A stretch of DNA of 27,262 nt, taken from the NCBI GenBank assembly GCA_019416865.1, contig DXWL01000028.1:1-27262 (forward strand), written 5' to 3'. The notes under the pieces are model-generated. The model did not search any database. It was not told the origin of the DNA and saw only the letters and a list, made by a program, of their open reading frames with translations. This document shows positions 6,690-15,420 of the stretch, piece after piece. Within the stretch, counting starts at the first letter, position 1; the number at the start of each line of letters is the position of its first letter. The position numbers and the translations under genes are program-made. The DNA comes from Fusobacterium sp. (GTDB lineage Bacteria; Fusobacteriota; Fusobacteriia; Fusobacteriales; Fusobacteriaceae).

Positions 6690-9443
6690 ATGGCTAAAAT
6701 TGATACTAACGAGAATTATAAAGATGAAAAAGAAATTTATTTCATGTTAAAGATAGATGAAAACGGAGGATATGTTTCACCTGTTACAAGAGATGGAAAA
6801 GTTATAGATTCTTTTTGTTACTATGATATAAAAGATCCTTATATAAAAAAAGCTGTTTCTTTTCTCACTGAAGTAAATGAAGATGTCTTTTTTATCGACT
6901 GGGAAAAAACTATACAGAATGTCTATTTAGACGATTTTTATGAATTTGAAGAATGTTTGAAACACATTGAAAATTTTGTTACTGAGGATTTCCAAAAAAT
7001 TGTATGGAGTCTTACTGAAAATGAAATTACTTTAAAAATTGAAGATGTTGAAAATGAGCCTGACATGGTAAAACCTGTTGTGCTTCTTAATAAAAAATAT
7101 AATGATTTTAAAATTATAGGAGATAGTATTGTTTATAGAAAAGGAGTTATCTATTGCTTTGAAATGCTTGATGACGACTTCCAAATGCTTAAAGAAACAT
7201 TTTCACCTATAAAAAAAGATGAACTAGAGGCTTTTCTTACTCTAGCACATCAATCTTTTAAAAGTATTGTCTTTGATTATAAAGGATATGAGGTAGCCGA
7301 CAGAGAAACTATAACTGGGATTCCTCAAATCACAATTGAAAAAATTGCAAAAGATAAAAGTCTTTATCTAAAAATAGTTATGTGTTTTTCAACTATTACA
7401 GACAGTTTTATCAAAGAAAATGATATAGATGAGATTGTAGTTATAAATAATCTTGAGAAAAAAATATATATCTGTCGTCCTGAAGGAAGTATTATACACC
7501 TTGTAAATGAAATATCAAAAACTCTTTCTAAATATCAGAAAAAATTTAATGTGAAACATGGATTTTTTATAGATACAGATAACCTTATTATCATTCAGAA
7601 AAAAATTGCAAAAGAGTTTGTTACAAAGGATCTTCTTCAACTTGCAGGAAAATTCAGAATTATAGGAACTGATAAACTTCAGTCTTATAAACTTAAACCT
7701 GTAACACCAAAAATAGTAGGAAAACTTACGCACTCTATTGATTTCCTTGAAGGAAATATAGAGCTTGAAATAGAAAATGAAAAATTCAGTATTCTTGATG
7801 TTTTGGAAAAACTGAAAAAAGATTCATACATAGTTTTAGGGGACGGAACAAATGCTGTTATCAATAGAAAATATATAGAAAAACTTGAAAAAGTATTTAA
7901 AAAATCTGAAGAGGGAAAAGTTAAATTCTCTTTCTTCGACCTTCCTCTTGTGGAAGAGATGATAGACAGTAAAACAATTCAGCAAGAGATAGCATCACAT
8001 AAAAATTTCTTTCTTGGAATTAATAATGTAAATGATTATGATATCAACATTCCTGCAATAAATGTTGATTTAAGAAGTTATCAAGTATATGGATATAAAT
8101 GGCTGTGTTATTTAGCAGACAACAATCTTGGAGGTTGTCTTGCTGACGACATGGGACTTGGAAAAACATTACAAGCAATAGCCCTTATTACAAGAATGCA
8201 CTCACTTGGAAAAAGAAAAAAGAAAACTCTTATTATTATGCCAAAGAGTCTTATCTTTAACTGGGAAAATGAAATTCAAAAATTCAGTCCAAGTCTGAAA
8301 ACAGGAATCTATTATGGAAATGGAAGAAAACTTGGAACTTTCAAAGAAAATGAAGTTGTTCTTACAACTTATGGAACTATAAGAAACGATATTGAAAAAA
8401 TTAAAAAATATAAATTTGATCTTGTTATTCTTGATGAATCACAAAATATAAAAAATGCAAATGCACAGACAACAAAAGCTGTTATGCTTTTAGAATGTAA
8501 AAACAGAGTGGCTCTTTCAGGAACTCCTGTTGAAAACAATTTGGGAGAACTTTATTCACTTTTCAGATTTTTAAATCCGGGAATGTTTGGTTCAGCAGAG
8601 GAGTTCAACAGATATTATGCAATTCCTATTCAAAAAGACAATGATAAAGAGGCTGCAGAGGAACTTAAGAAAAAAATATATCCTTTTATCTTAAGAAGAA
8701 TCAAGAAGGATGTTTTAAAAGATCTTCCTGAAAAAATAGAAAAAGTTCTTTATGTAGAAATGAATCCAAGCCATAAAAAATATTATGAGGAAAGAAGAAA
8801 AACTTACTACGACCTTATACATCAAAATCTTAAAGCTTATGGAATGGGAAAAACACAGTTCTATATTCTTCAGGCATTAAATGAACTTAGACAAATAACA
8901 AGCTGTCCTGAAAGCAAAAACGGACGTATCACTTCCAGCAAAAAAGATGTGGTGCTGGAAAATATCATTGATGCAGTAAGAAATGATCATAAAGTTCTTG
9001 TTTTTGCAAACTATATAAATTCTATTGAAGGAATATGTAAAGAACTTGAGAAAAACAATATTAAATATCTTTCAATGACGGGAGCTACAAAGGACAGACA
9101 TATTCTTGTTGATAAATTCCAAAATGACAGTCAATATAAAGTATTTGTTATGACTCTTAAAACAGGAGGAGTTGGACTTAACCTTACTGCAGCAGACACT
9201 ATATTTATATATGATCCTTGGTGGAATAAAACTGTTGAAAATCAGGCTGTTGACAGAGCTTACAGACTTGGACAAGACAGAACTGTATTTTCATACAAAC
9301 TTATTTTAAAAGATTCTATAGAGGAAAAAATATTAAAACTTCAAGAAACAAAGAGCAGACTTGTGGACAGCCTTATCTCTGACGAAGGAACATCTGTTAA
9401 AAATCTGAGTGCAGAGGATATAGAATTTATTTTAGGTAATTAA
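6690..9443 (+). CDS. SNF2-family ATPase/helicase-like protein
   Basis: This 917-residue protein has a C-terminal SNF2 superfamily 2 motor. Motif I is ADDMGLGKT (485-493, with K492), motif II is LDESQNIKN (DESQ at about 582-585), motif III region is ALSGTPVENNLGELYSLF, and motifs V-VI are GGVGLNLTAADTIFIYDPWWN and QAVDRAYRLGQ (about 852-862). The first 470 residues are beta-rich and look like the SNF2-associated N-terminal region of bacterial members. I see no CxC...CxH SWIM zinc finger. Family members translocate on double-stranded DNA and remodel DNA-protein complexes, and RapA acts on RNA polymerase. The exact job here is unknown. ATG 6690 is chosen over TTG 6687 because AAGGA lies nine bases upstream. 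The next gene starts 17 bp downstream, so the two are surely co-transcribed. Confidence 0.88.
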   Translation: MAKIDTNENYKDEKEIYFMLKIDENGGYVSPVTRDGKVIDSFCYYDIKDPYIKKAVSFLTEVNEDVFFIDWEKTIQNVYLDDFYEFEECLKHIENFVTEDFQKIVWSLTENEITLKIEDVENEPDMVKPVVLLNKKYNDFKIIGDSIVYRKGVIYCFEMLDDDFQMLKETFSPIKKDELEAFLTLAHQSFKSIVFDYKGYEVADRETITGIPQITIEKIAKDKSLYLKIVMCFSTITDSFIKENDIDEIVVINNLEKKIYICRPEGSIIHLVNEISKTLSKYQKKFNVKHGFFIDTDNLIIIQKKIAKEFVTKDLLQLAGKFRIIGTDKLQSYKLKPVTPKIVGKLTHSIDFLEGNIELEIENEKFSILDVLEKLKKDSYIVLGDGTNAVINRKYIEKLEKVFKKSEEGKVKFSFFDLPLVEEMIDSKTIQQEIASHKNFFLGINNVNDYDINIPAINVDLRSYQVYGYKWLCYLADNNLGGCLADDMGLGKTLQAIALITRMHSLGKRKKKTLIIMPKSLIFNWENEIQKFSPSLKTGIYYGNGRKLGTFKENEVVLTTYGTIRNDIEKIKKYKFDLVILDESQNIKNANAQTTKAVMLLECKNRVALSGTPVENNLGELYSLFRFLNPGMFGSAEEFNRYYAIPIQKDNDKEAAEELKKKIYPFILRRIKKDVLKDLPEKIEKVLYVEMNPSHKKYYEERRKTYYDLIHQNLKAYGMGKTQFYILQALNELRQITSCPESKNGRITSSKKDVVLENIIDAVRNDHKVLVFANYINSIEGICKELEKNNIKYLSMTGATKDRHILVDKFQNDSQYKVFVMTLKTGGVGLNLTAADTIFIYDPWWNKTVENQAVDRAYRLGQDRTVFSYKLILKDSIEEKILKLQETKSRLVDSLISDEGTSVKNLSAEDIEFILGN

Positions 9444-9460
9444 AAAGATTGGAGAAAATT

Positions 9461-11218
9461 ATGGCAATTAGCAAAACAAGATTTCGTGAAGCACTGGACA
9501 GGTTTTATACCAAAGAGGAACTTTTTAGAATTTTTAAACATTATCTTCTTAACTGGATAGCAGAAGGGTATATTGGAAGCAGTCTTGGACTTTTTGAAAT
9601 CTCCCTTATTACCATTGACAGCAATAAAAGCAAATTTTTAGATCTTATGGAACAAGTATTTTGGAAAAAGGATGTATTTCTTACTATATTTGAAACTCTT
9701 CCAAAAGATATTCAAGAGATTTTTACCACTATTGCATGGGAAGGAAGAATGCCCATAAAAGACAGAGAAAAATTTCAAAAGCCAGGAAAAGAATTTACTG
9801 CTGCTATCAATCTAAAAGATGATTATCTGTTTTTCAAAATAGGAGAGGGAGTAAAAAAAGATGAATATCTCTATATAGATAATGATATTGTAAGAGTATA
9901 CAGAGCCTTTCTTCCTAAGATAAGAGATTACTATATTCACACTTGTGAACCAGATAAAAAACTTCTTATAGATAACAACGAAAACTACATAGTTGAAAAT
10001 TTGGCAAGTTATTTCAATTTTTTCTATGATGGAAAACTACAGCTTTCAGGAAGCGGAAAACTTTTAAAAGCTTCCAAAAATGATATGTGTAAATATTGTA
10101 ATATACATGAATATTATAAAGATGCAAAGGATTTGGACTTTTTAAAGACAGAAACAATTGCTCTGTTTTTCTTCCTATTGAAAAAAGAGTATCTCACTCG
10201 TGAATATTTTAGAATAAGTAATATCAAAAATATTGTAAATGATTTTCTTTCAGGAAAAAGTCTTAAAGATGAAAATTCAGTATATATAAGTCTATATCTT
10301 AACTATCTGAAAGGAGTAAGAAAAATAGACAAAGATAATGATGAGATAAAAAGAGCAATTGCAAGTGTGAAAGATGCTGTTCTTGAAATACCTGATAATG
10401 CTCCTGTAAGTGTTGACAATATTATAAAATATATTCTTTACAGAGATAAGTTTACAGAGATTTTAGATTTCAAAGAGGTATATGAATATATTTATATTAA
10501 TGAGGCAAATTATGAAAGAACTAAAATCCTTTCATATTTTAAATATAAAGCTTATATTATTGAACCTTTTATTAAGTCAGTACTGTTTATTCTAAATGTA
10601 CTGGGAGTTCTTGAAATATATTATGACCTGCCTTCAGAAAATAATGCTCTTTACCTAAAACACGGATATCTTTCAAAATTTGATGGTATAAAGGCTGTCA
10701 AATTTACTGCACTTGGAAAATATATTTTCGGCAGACAAGATAAATATGATTTTAAAGAAGAGGAAGAGGGAGAAGCTATTCTTGAAGATGACAGACTTAT
10801 TGTTACTCTTATAGGTGATTCTCCTGTAAAAGCATTTTTCCTTGAAAGTATAGGTATAAGAATTGCTGACAACAAATATAAAATAACACAGGAAAGTTTT
10901 TTAAGAAAGATATCTTGTAAAAAAGATATTCTTGAAAAAACAGCTGAGTTTAAGAAAAAAATAAAATCTGACCTAAATGAAGTATGGCAGAAGTTTTTTG
11001 AGGAGTTATTAAAAAGAATGGAATATGTACAGCTTGTCCCTGAATACAGAGTTTTAAAACTTGAACAGGATAAAAATTTAATCAGTATTATCACAAAAGA
11101 TTCAAGACTTTCAAGTCTTATTTTAAAGGCAGAAAATTTTCATGTTATTATAAAAGAGGAAAACTTGGAAAAATTCTCTGAAGTTTTAAAAGAAAATGGA
11201 TATTTCTTTAAAATATAA
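9461..11218 (+). CDS. Uncharacterised 585-residue partner of the SNF2 protein
   Basis: I do not recognise this protein as a whole. It is soluble, mostly helical, rich in Lys, Glu, Ile and Tyr, and has no signal peptide or membrane segment. A lone CKYC motif lies near residue 209. The N-terminus (FYTKEELFRIFKHYLLNWI, then LPKDIQEIFTTIAWEG) has helical repeats. The last 60 residues (YVQLVPEYRVLKLEQDKN ... LKENGYFFKI) follow the pattern of the helicase-associated XPB/Ssl2-like domain (PF13625-like): beta-strand, acidic stretch, helix, final LxxxGY. That assignment is inference from memory. ATG 9461 has GGAG with six-base spacing, while an in-frame TTG at 9449 precedes that site. The 17-bp gap to the SNF2 gene implies a joint role, perhaps as DNA-binding or loading subunit. 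Confidence 0.55.
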   Translation: MAISKTRFREALDRFYTKEELFRIFKHYLLNWIAEGYIGSSLGLFEISLITIDSNKSKFLDLMEQVFWKKDVFLTIFETLPKDIQEIFTTIAWEGRMPIKDREKFQKPGKEFTAAINLKDDYLFFKIGEGVKKDEYLYIDNDIVRVYRAFLPKIRDYYIHTCEPDKKLLIDNNENYIVENLASYFNFFYDGKLQLSGSGKLLKASKNDMCKYCNIHEYYKDAKDLDFLKTETIALFFFLLKKEYLTREYFRISNIKNIVNDFLSGKSLKDENSVYISLYLNYLKGVRKIDKDNDEIKRAIASVKDAVLEIPDNAPVSVDNIIKYILYRDKFTEILDFKEVYEYIYINEANYERTKILSYFKYKAYIIEPFIKSVLFILNVLGVLEIYYDLPSENNALYLKHGYLSKFDGIKAVKFTALGKYIFGRQDKYDFKEEEEGEAILEDDRLIVTLIGDSPVKAFFLESIGIRIADNKYKITQESFLRKISCKKDILEKTAEFKKKIKSDLNEVWQKFFEELLKRMEYVQLVPEYRVLKLEQDKNLISIITKDSRLSSLILKAENFHVIIKEENLEKFSEVLKENGYFFKI

Positions 11219-11223
11219 AAATA

Positions 11224-11247
11224 AATCCCCCATATAACTGGGGGATT
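11224..11247. terminator. Bidirectional terminator between convergent operons
   Basis: A perfect 8-bp stem AATCCCCC (11224-11231)/GGGGGATT (11240-11247) is flanked by T-rich sequence on the right and A-rich on the left. It ends both the SNF2 partner gene and, on the other strand, the aldolase gene. Confidence 0.85.
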
Positions 11248-11254
11248 ATTTTTA

Positions 11255-12214
11255 TTATTTAGTTTTGAATACAGAGTTTATTTTTTTCTTATAAAACTCT
11301 TTCATTTCTTCTCTAGGAAATTCTAAAATCTTTTTAATATCCATCTCTTTTGGATTTTCTGAAAGATTTTTTCTCATACTGCTTACAAAAACAAGTCTTC
11401 CGTCAGTATCTACATTGATTTTTGTTACAGTTGATTTTGAAGCTTTTCTAAGTTCTTCATCTGGAATACCTATTGCATCTTTAATTTCTCCTCCAAATTC
11501 TCTGAATCTTTTTACAAAGTCTTGAGGAACTGATGAAGATCCGTGAAGTACGATAGGGAAGTTTCCTATTTTTTCTTTTATAGCTTCAAGGATATCAAGT
11601 CTTAATTTAGGATCTTCTCCTGGTTTGAATTTATGAGCTCCATGAGCTGTTCCTATTGCTATTGCAAGAGAATCAACTCCTGTTCTTTCAATAAATTCAA
11701 CTGCTTCAGCAGGTTTTGTAAAATGGCTGTCATCAGATGTATGTTCATCTTCTGTTCCGCTTATAACTCCAATTTCTCCTTCAACAGAAGCATCATATTC
11801 TTTTGCCATTTCAACAACAGATTTTGTAATTTCTATATTTTTTTCAAATTCATATTTTGAAGCATCTATCATTACTGATGAGAAACCATAATCAAGACAG
11901 TCTTTAATCATATCAATTTCTTTTCCGTGATCAAGGTTTAATGCTACAGAAATTTTTGATCCTTGTTCTCTGATTTCGTTTATTGCTCCTTTAACCATTA
12001 AAGGAAGAGTTTCTTTTCCAATATATTTTCTTGCACTTGCTGAAATTTGAAGAATAACATCGCTTTCAGCTTCTACACAAGCTGCAAGAATTGCTTGAAG
12101 CTGCTCCATGTTACAGAAGTTGAATGCTGGAACTGAATATCCTTGTTCATTAGCTCTTCTGAACATCTCTCTTGTATTTTCAAGTCCTAAATCTTTAAAA
12201 TTATATTTTCTCAT
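11255..12214 (-). CDS. Class II (zinc) fructose/tagatose-bisphosphate-type aldolase
   Basis: By family this enzyme cleaves a ketose bisphosphate to dihydroxyacetone phosphate and an aldehyde phosphate. At 319 residues it is normal for the class. It starts near SVPAFNF, with LNLDHGK (H96) and GTAHGAHKF (H191) and VLHGSSSVP (H224) as zinc ligands, and EGEIG near 145. The wording fits both fructose-bisphosphate and tagatose-bisphosphate (GatY/KbaY) aldolases, so the sugar cannot be fixed. It is the last gene of the PTS operon. Its AAGAGG ribosome site lies inside the final codons of the kinase gene, only five bases after whose stop it begins, a sign of translational coupling. A housekeeping FBA role is less likely in this setting. 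Confidence 0.85.
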   Translation of the reverse strand: MRKYNFKDLGLENTREMFRRANEQGYSVPAFNFCNMEQLQAILAACVEAESDVILQISASARKYIGKETLPLMVKGAINEIREQGSKISVALNLDHGKEIDMIKDCLDYGFSSVMIDASKYEFEKNIEITKSVVEMAKEYDASVEGEIGVISGTEDEHTSDDSHFTKPAEAVEFIERTGVDSLAIAIGTAHGAHKFKPGEDPKLRLDILEAIKEKIGNFPIVLHGSSSVPQDFVKRFREFGGEIKDAIGIPDEELRKASKSTVTKINVDTDGRLVFVSSMRKNLSENPKEMDIKKILEFPREEMKEFYKKKINSVFKTK

Positions 12215-12219
12215 TATTA

Positions 12220-13116
12220 TTAACCTCTTTTTATCCTTTCTAATATATCTTTTATTTCAGGAATAGAATTTCTTCCTCCTAATTTTTCCACAGAAAGTGA
12301 AGCACAAGCAGAAGCAAATTCTATATTTTTCTCAATAGAGAAGTTGTTGCTAAGTCCGTATACAAAAGCACCATGAAAAATATCCCCTGCTCCTGTTGTA
12401 TCTACAGCTTTTGTTTTAAAAGCTTTGAATCTTTCAACTTTTCCATCTTTTTCCATAATAGATCCTCTTTCTCCAAGAGTAACTATTATTGTATTTTTAT
12501 TAAGCTCTTTTAATCTGTCCAAAACATAAGGGAAATCTTTTTCCTCTATTTTTTCCATTCCACAGTAATCTCTTGCAAAATCTTCAGAGCATACTAAGTA
12601 ATCTACTATCTTACCCAAAACTTTTGTTCCTTCTTTATATGTTCCTGCATCAAGAACTTTTACAGCTTCAGGGAATTTTTCTGCAGCTTGAAGAGCTAGT
12701 TCAAGTTCGTGTCCGTCAAAAAGAATTATCTCTGGTTTTGTTGTATATTTAAATTCAACTCCCTCAATATTTCTCTCTTCTCTGTAGTTTATAATTGTTC
12801 TTGAACCATTACTTCCATTTGCAATTATAATACTGCATGGAGTTACAAATTCATCTCTTACAATTATATTTTTAGTATCTACACCTATTTCTTTAAGATC
12901 ATTTAAAATTTCACGCCCATAAACATCATTTCCAAGAGTTGTTATATATGAAACCTCTTCTCCATATTTTCCTAAAAGGTAGGCAGCGTTCCCAGCTGGT
13001 CCGCCGCTTACCATTATTCTGTCCTGAGCTTTGTATTTTCTATTTTCTATAGGAAAATTAGGTAATAGATAAGTTATATCATATGCTGAATGTCCTACAC
13101 AAAGTATTTTTTTCAT
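12220..13116 (-). CDS. PfkB/ribokinase-family sugar kinase
   Basis: This 298-residue carbohydrate kinase carries both family signatures: SGGPAGNAAYLLGKYG near the N-terminus (37-52) and DTTGAGDIFHGAF (239-251), with catalytic base D245 in the GAGD anion hole. The segments RTIINY (106-111) and GGRNSIP near the C-terminus recall the ketohexokinase/YihV branch rather than PfkB or FruK. Placed between the PTS genes and the aldolase, it probably adds a second phosphate to the PTS product to give the bisphosphate that the aldolase cleaves. The specific substrate is unknown. The operon has no sugar isomerase, which favours a ketose substrate. Confidence 0.82.
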   Translation of the reverse strand: MKKILCVGHSAYDITYLLPNFPIENRKYKAQDRIMVSGGPAGNAAYLLGKYGEEVSYITTLGNDVYGREILNDLKEIGVDTKNIIVRDEFVTPCSIIIANGSNGSRTIINYREERNIEGVEFKYTTKPEIILFDGHELELALQAAEKFPEAVKVLDAGTYKEGTKVLGKIVDYLVCSEDFARDYCGMEKIEEKDFPYVLDRLKELNKNTIIVTLGERGSIMEKDGKVERFKAFKTKAVDTTGAGDIFHGAFVYGLSNNFSIEKNIEFASACASLSVEKLGGRNSIPEIKDILERIKRG

Positions 13117-13152
13117 AATCTATTCCTTTCTGTCTGTTCAGAAAATTAATTA

Positions 13153-14523
13153 TTAATATTCATCTTTAGCGTTTATAACATGAGATTTTGTTTTAATGAA
13201 GTTAGGAACAATAAGTATTACAAGAAGTATTGCTATTATTCCGTATACTCCTATTTCTCCAATATTTTCTACTGCTTTACCTATTAAAATTCCAAGTACT
13301 GCAAAGTCGAAATCTCCAAATGTTGTATTTTGGAATCCGATGCTTCCTAATACTGGAAGAAGTGCTGCTGGAAGAAAAGCAAGTAAAAGTCCGTTTATAA
13401 ATGAACCAATAATAGCTCCTCTTTTTCCTCCAGTTGCGTTACCATATATTCCTGCTGTTGCTCCACAGAAGAAGTGAGGTACAAGTCCAGGTATAATAAG
13501 TACTGCTCCTGCTGCTCCAAGAATTAACATTCCAATTACTCCACCGATAAATGAAGAGATGAATCCAATAAGTACTGCATTTGGTGCATATGTAAAGAAT
13601 ACTGCACAGTCAACTGCTGGAATTGCATTAGGGATAAGTTTTTGAGAAACCCCTTGGAATGCTGGAATAAGTTCAGAAAGAATCATTCTTACACCGTTAT
13701 ATACGATTGTAACACCAACAGCAAAGCTTAGCGCTGAAGTAAGAGCAAATACTATGTAGTTAGTTCCGTTTGAAAGGTTAGTTTGAACATATTCAGGTCC
13801 TGCTGCAATAGCTGCTACCATATAGAATATTATCATTGTTATTGCTGTTGAAATTGTACTATCTCTTAAGAAGTTTACTTTTTCAGGAATAACGATATCT
13901 TCTGTGCTGTCTTCTCTGTTTCCTACTTTTGAACCAATGAAAGCAGATAGGTAATATCCTAGAGAACCAAAGTGTCCCATAGCAATTCCATCATCATCTG
14001 TTACTAAGTCAGTATATCTTTGACCAATACTAGGAGAGATTGCTGACCATGCTCCAAGAAGGAATCCTCCAACAAGAATTAACATACTACCTTTTAATCC
14101 TGATGTAGATAAAACTGCTGAGAACATACAAGCCATAAAGAAGCTGTGGTGTCCAGTTAAGAATATATATTTAAATTTAGTTACTCTTGCAATTATTACG
14201 TTTATTACAAGTCCTGTTACAAGAATAAACATTGTTTCTTTACCAAGAAGATTTTGAGCTATTGAAGTTATAGCTTCGTTGTTTGGCACAACTCCAGTAA
14301 TTCCAAATCCATGTTCTATCATTTTTCCAAGAGGATCAAGGTTTGTTACGATAAATCCTGCTCCTGCTCCAAGCATAATATAACCTAAAATTGGTTTTAA
14401 AGTTCCTGTTATAAGTTTGTTAAAAGGTTTTTTAAGAGCTAAAAGCCCGAAAAGAGATATAAGTCCCATTAAAAATGCCGGACTTGTTAAAATATCATTA
14501 GCAATTATTTTTAAAATGTTCAT
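13153..14523 (-). CDS. PTS IIC permease of the ascorbate (UlaA/SgaT) family
   Basis: A polytopic membrane protein of 456 residues, with about 10-12 hydrophobic segments. It follows the UlaA pattern: LKKPFNKLITGTLKPILGY near 30-48, FLTGHHSFFMACMF, the loop EDIVIPEKVNFLRDSTISTA resembling the UlaA loop before TM7, and DCAVFFTYAPNAVLIGF. The AG superfamily of PTS permeases includes ascorbate (Ula) and galactitol systems. This member travels with a PfkB kinase and an aldolase instead of the ascorbate-6-phosphate lactonase and decarboxylase of a true ula operon, so ascorbate is unlikely to be the substrate. RBS AGGAGG lies just before ATG 14523. Confidence 0.85.
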   Translation of the reverse strand: MNILKIIANDILTSPAFLMGLISLFGLLALKKPFNKLITGTLKPILGYIMLGAGAGFIVTNLDPLGKMIEHGFGITGVVPNNEAITSIAQNLLGKETMFILVTGLVINVIIARVTKFKYIFLTGHHSFFMACMFSAVLSTSGLKGSMLILVGGFLLGAWSAISPSIGQRYTDLVTDDDGIAMGHFGSLGYYLSAFIGSKVGNREDSTEDIVIPEKVNFLRDSTISTAITMIIFYMVAAIAAGPEYVQTNLSNGTNYIVFALTSALSFAVGVTIVYNGVRMILSELIPAFQGVSQKLIPNAIPAVDCAVFFTYAPNAVLIGFISSFIGGVIGMLILGAAGAVLIIPGLVPHFFCGATAGIYGNATGGKRGAIIGSFINGLLLAFLPAALLPVLGSIGFQNTTFGDFDFAVLGILIGKAVENIGEIGVYGIIAILLVILIVPNFIKTKSHVINAKDEY

Positions 14524-14559
14524 AATTTCCTCCTAAAAATTTAAAATATTTTTTAAATA

Positions 14560-14835
14560 TTATTTTACAAGTTCTTTAATTCTATCTAATACATCTTCTT
14601 TAATTTTTTTCTTGTTAGTGTAGCTTCTGATTTCTGCTACATTGTAATCTTTTAATTGATCTGCAAGTTGTTTTACTGTAACAATAAGATCTGCTCCTTT
14701 TCCTGCAACTGAGTTAAAGTCAGAAGAAGCTACTTCTGCTTGTATTCCCTCTTCTTTACAAATTTCTTCAATTTTCATTGCACACATTAAGCTGCTTCCT
14801 ATTCCATTTCCGCATACTGTTAAAATTTTTATCAT
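14560..14835 (-). CDS. PTS IIB component (UlaB/lactose-galactitol type)
   Basis: A 91-residue cytoplasmic phosphocarrier. The phosphorylation loop CGNGIGSS begins at Cys8 directly after the first beta-strand, as in UlaB and GatB proteins. It takes phosphate from IIA and passes it to the sugar held by IIC. It lies 36 bp upstream of the IIC gene and has the site AAGGAGG before ATG 14835. Length and motif leave little doubt on family, while substrate follows the IIC and is unknown. Confidence 0.85.
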   Translation of the reverse strand: MIKILTVCGNGIGSSLMCAMKIEEICKEEGIQAEVASSDFNSVAGKGADLIVTVKQLADQLKDYNVAEIRSYTNKKKIKEDVLDRIKELVK

Positions 14836-14873
14836 TTTTGTTCCTCCTTAATAATATTCTATATATTTTTTTA

Positions 14874-15311
14874 TTAAATTATTTCCAACATTTCATTTAT
14901 GTTTTCTGCTTTTATAAGAGCTTCTATTTTATCTTCATCATCTATTATATCCATAAGCTCTGTAAGTGTTTCTATATGAGAGTTACTATCAACAGCTCCA
15001 AGTACAAAAAGAACATATACTTTTTCATCTTCATCTGTTTCTTCTCCAAAGAAAACTCCCTCATTTATTTTTAACAGAGCAAGGCAATTTTTATTAACAC
15101 CATCCTCAGGTCTTGAGTGAGGCATTGCTACCTTTGGAGCTACAACTATATATGAACCAAATTTTTTTACATTGTTTATCATAGCTTCCACATAATGATT
15201 TGTAACAGACATATCTGCTGTAAGAGGTTTTGCTGCAACTCTTATTGCATCTTCCCATCCATCTACTCTGTCAACTATATTAACTCTGTTTTCTAAAGCT
15301 TTTTTTAACAT
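14874..15311 (-). CDS. PTS IIA component (mannitol/fructose fold, UlaC-like)
   Basis: A 145-residue IIA domain protein. The active-site stretch VAMPHSRPEDGV carries the phosphorylated His65, preceded by FGSYIVVAPK, typical of PTS_EIIA_2. It receives phosphate from HPr and transfers it to the IIB encoded 38 bp downstream. The same domain is fused to the end of the regulator encoded just upstream, where FGSYIMLVP and FPHAKARSKV align with it, so the two are probably related by duplication within PTS evolution. Confidence 0.85.
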   Translation of the reverse strand: MLKKALENRVNIVDRVDGWEDAIRVAAKPLTADMSVTNHYVEAMINNVKKFGSYIVVAPKVAMPHSRPEDGVNKNCLALLKINEGVFFGEETDEDEKVYVLFVLGAVDSNSHIETLTELMDIIDDEDKIEALIKAENINEMLEII

Positions 15312-15344
15312 TTCTTGTCATCTCCCTTCACTTTGTTCAATTTT

Positions 15345-15372
15345 ATTATATTTTATTTGTAAGAAATATGAA
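15345..15372 (-). promoter_or_regulatory. Promoter of the PTS/kinase/aldolase operon
   Basis: On the minus strand TTCATA (15367-15372) and a perfect TATAAT (15345-15350) are 16 bp apart. The poor -35 box suits an activator-dependent promoter. The regulator gene ends in a terminator just upstream, so the PTS genes are transcribed separately. Confidence 0.5.
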
Positions 15373-15390
15373 AGATTCTATTTTATTCAT

Positions 15391-15420
15391 AAAAAAAAGA
15401 GAGTTGTTAAACTCTCTTTT
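15391..15420 (-). terminator. Terminator of the PRD regulator gene
   Basis: A perfect 11-bp stem AAAAGAGAGTT (15395-15405)/AACTCTCTTTT (15410-15420) with a 4-nt loop is followed on the minus strand by a run of eight T. It directly abuts the stop codon at 15421. Confidence 0.88.

Noticed and set aside
10651..11094. 147-codon minus-strand frame opposite the SNF2 partner gene
   Set aside because: Serine-rich antisense shadow with no start signals; the plus-strand gene is well supported by its RBS and operon position.
6690..11218. SNF2 pair as a DISARM or Dnd/Dpd defence locus
   Set aside because: No methyltransferase, phospholipase D, nuclease or base-modification gene is present nearby.
13153..15311. 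True ascorbate (ula) operon
   Set aside because: The transport genes are Ula-like, but no ascorbate-6-phosphate lactonase, decarboxylase or epimerase is present.
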